Source: Caulobacteraceae bacterium | GTDB lineage: Bacteria; Pseudomonadota; Alphaproteobacteria; Caulobacterales; Caulobacteraceae | Assembly: GCA_004144935.1 (NCBI GenBank) | Contig: SDZP01000233.1 | Location: 1 to 5,651 of the forward strand | Direction: 5' to 3' | DNA: 5,651 nucleotides | Shown: positions 5,338 through 5,651 of the stretch, one piece after another | Numbering within the stretch: position 1 is the stretch's first letter | How the letters are laid out: every line of letters starts with the position of its first letter | Notes under the pieces: generated by a model | What the model was told of the DNA's origin: nothing | The model's database searches: none | The model's input: the letters and a program-made list of their open reading frames with translations, nothing else | Position numbers and translations under genes: made by a program

Positions 5338-5651
5338 GAACCCCAAGGAGGCCGAGTACCGGCTGTTCGGCCAGGTCACCCGCGCCCTCATGGACGCCCA
5401 GAAGCTTCCCGACACCCAGATCGAAGGCCGTGTCGAGGCCCTCGACTGGAACCGTCGTCTATGGTCGGCCCTGGCCACCGACTGCTCCCAGCCCGACAAC
5501 GCCCTGCCGATGCCGCTGCGGGCCCAGATCATCTCAATCTCCATGTGGGTGGGCCGGCATACCAGCGCCGTCATCCGCCGCGAGGAGGAGATCGAGCCGC
5601 TGATCGACATCAACCGCATCATCATGCAGGGCCTGCACGGCGCCGCCCCGG
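5297..5651 (+). CDS. flaF: Flagellar protein FlaF (cut by window end)
   Basis: An ATG at 5297 with AGAGG seven bases upstream opens a frame that stays open for 118 codons to the window edge. It begins MGLQAYQQAAARAENPKEAE and includes the FlaF-type features DWNRRLWSALATDC (50-63), the helix LRAQIISISMWVGRHT (74-89) and ENPKEAEYRL near the start. FlaF proteins are about this long, so only a few residues should be missing. FlaF is a small cytoplasmic protein required for flagellin synthesis and secretion in Caulobacter, where it counteracts FlbT and binds flagellin. The start lies 41 bases inside the end of flbT in another frame, implying translational coupling and a balanced supply of the two antagonists. 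Confidence 0.94.
   Translation, partial: MGLQAYQQAAARAENPKEAEYRLFGQVTRALMDAQKLPDTQIEGRVEALDWNRRLWSALATDCSQPDNALPMPLRAQIISISMWVGRHTSAVIRREEEIEPLIDINRIIMQGLHGAAP

Overview
This high-GC window looks like alphaproteobacterial chromosome, most likely from a Caulobacteraceae member (Caulobacter, Phenylobacterium or Brevundimonas type). The reasons are the flbT-flaF pair, a divergent FlmG-type TPR-glycosyltransferase, a CtrA-like box between them, an EcfG-like stress promoter, and an acidic protein ending in the FPASDP motif common in this class. Genus is an inference; no rRNA or tRNA is present. I found no CRISPR array, insertion sequence, phage gene or toxin-antitoxin pair.

Layout, left to right. 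The window opens with the last 33 codons of an unidentified plus-strand gene (to 104). A perfect GC hairpin (119-142) separates it from a convergent minus-strand gene for a predicted lipoprotein (151-1029). Next, still on the minus strand, is a MoxR-family AAA+ ATPase gene (1190-2059), closed by a strong intrinsic terminator (1131-1165). A non-coding stretch of about 310 bases (2060-2369) holds the 5' region of the ATPase gene and a composite inverted repeat (2198-2365) made of two oppositely oriented REP/RIME-like units. Then comes a small, very acidic protein gene (2370-2861, minus) with an EcfG-like promoter (2908-2932). A 598-residue TPR plus GT-B-like glycosyltransferase gene follows (2970-4766, minus), best read as flmG (probably the locus once called flbA). 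From a shared 145-base intergenic region, flbT (4912-5337) and flaF (5297 to the window edge) run on the plus strand, overlapping by 41 bases.

How the genes work together. The right third is a flagellin-handling module. In Caulobacter, FlbT controls flagellin mRNA translation and stability, FlaF is needed for flagellin production and secretion, and FlmG glycosylates flagellins after binding them through its TPR half. The divergent promoter with a one-mismatch CtrA box would let one cell-cycle regulator serve both arms. The left two thirds look like unrelated housekeeping or stress genes: an ATPase without its usual VWA partner nearby, a stress-type acidic protein, and a lipoprotein with an internal repeat. 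I do not see a convincing wholly new system. The items most worth follow-up are the composite repeat, the EcfG-like promoter with the acidic protein, and the repeat domain of the lipoprotein.
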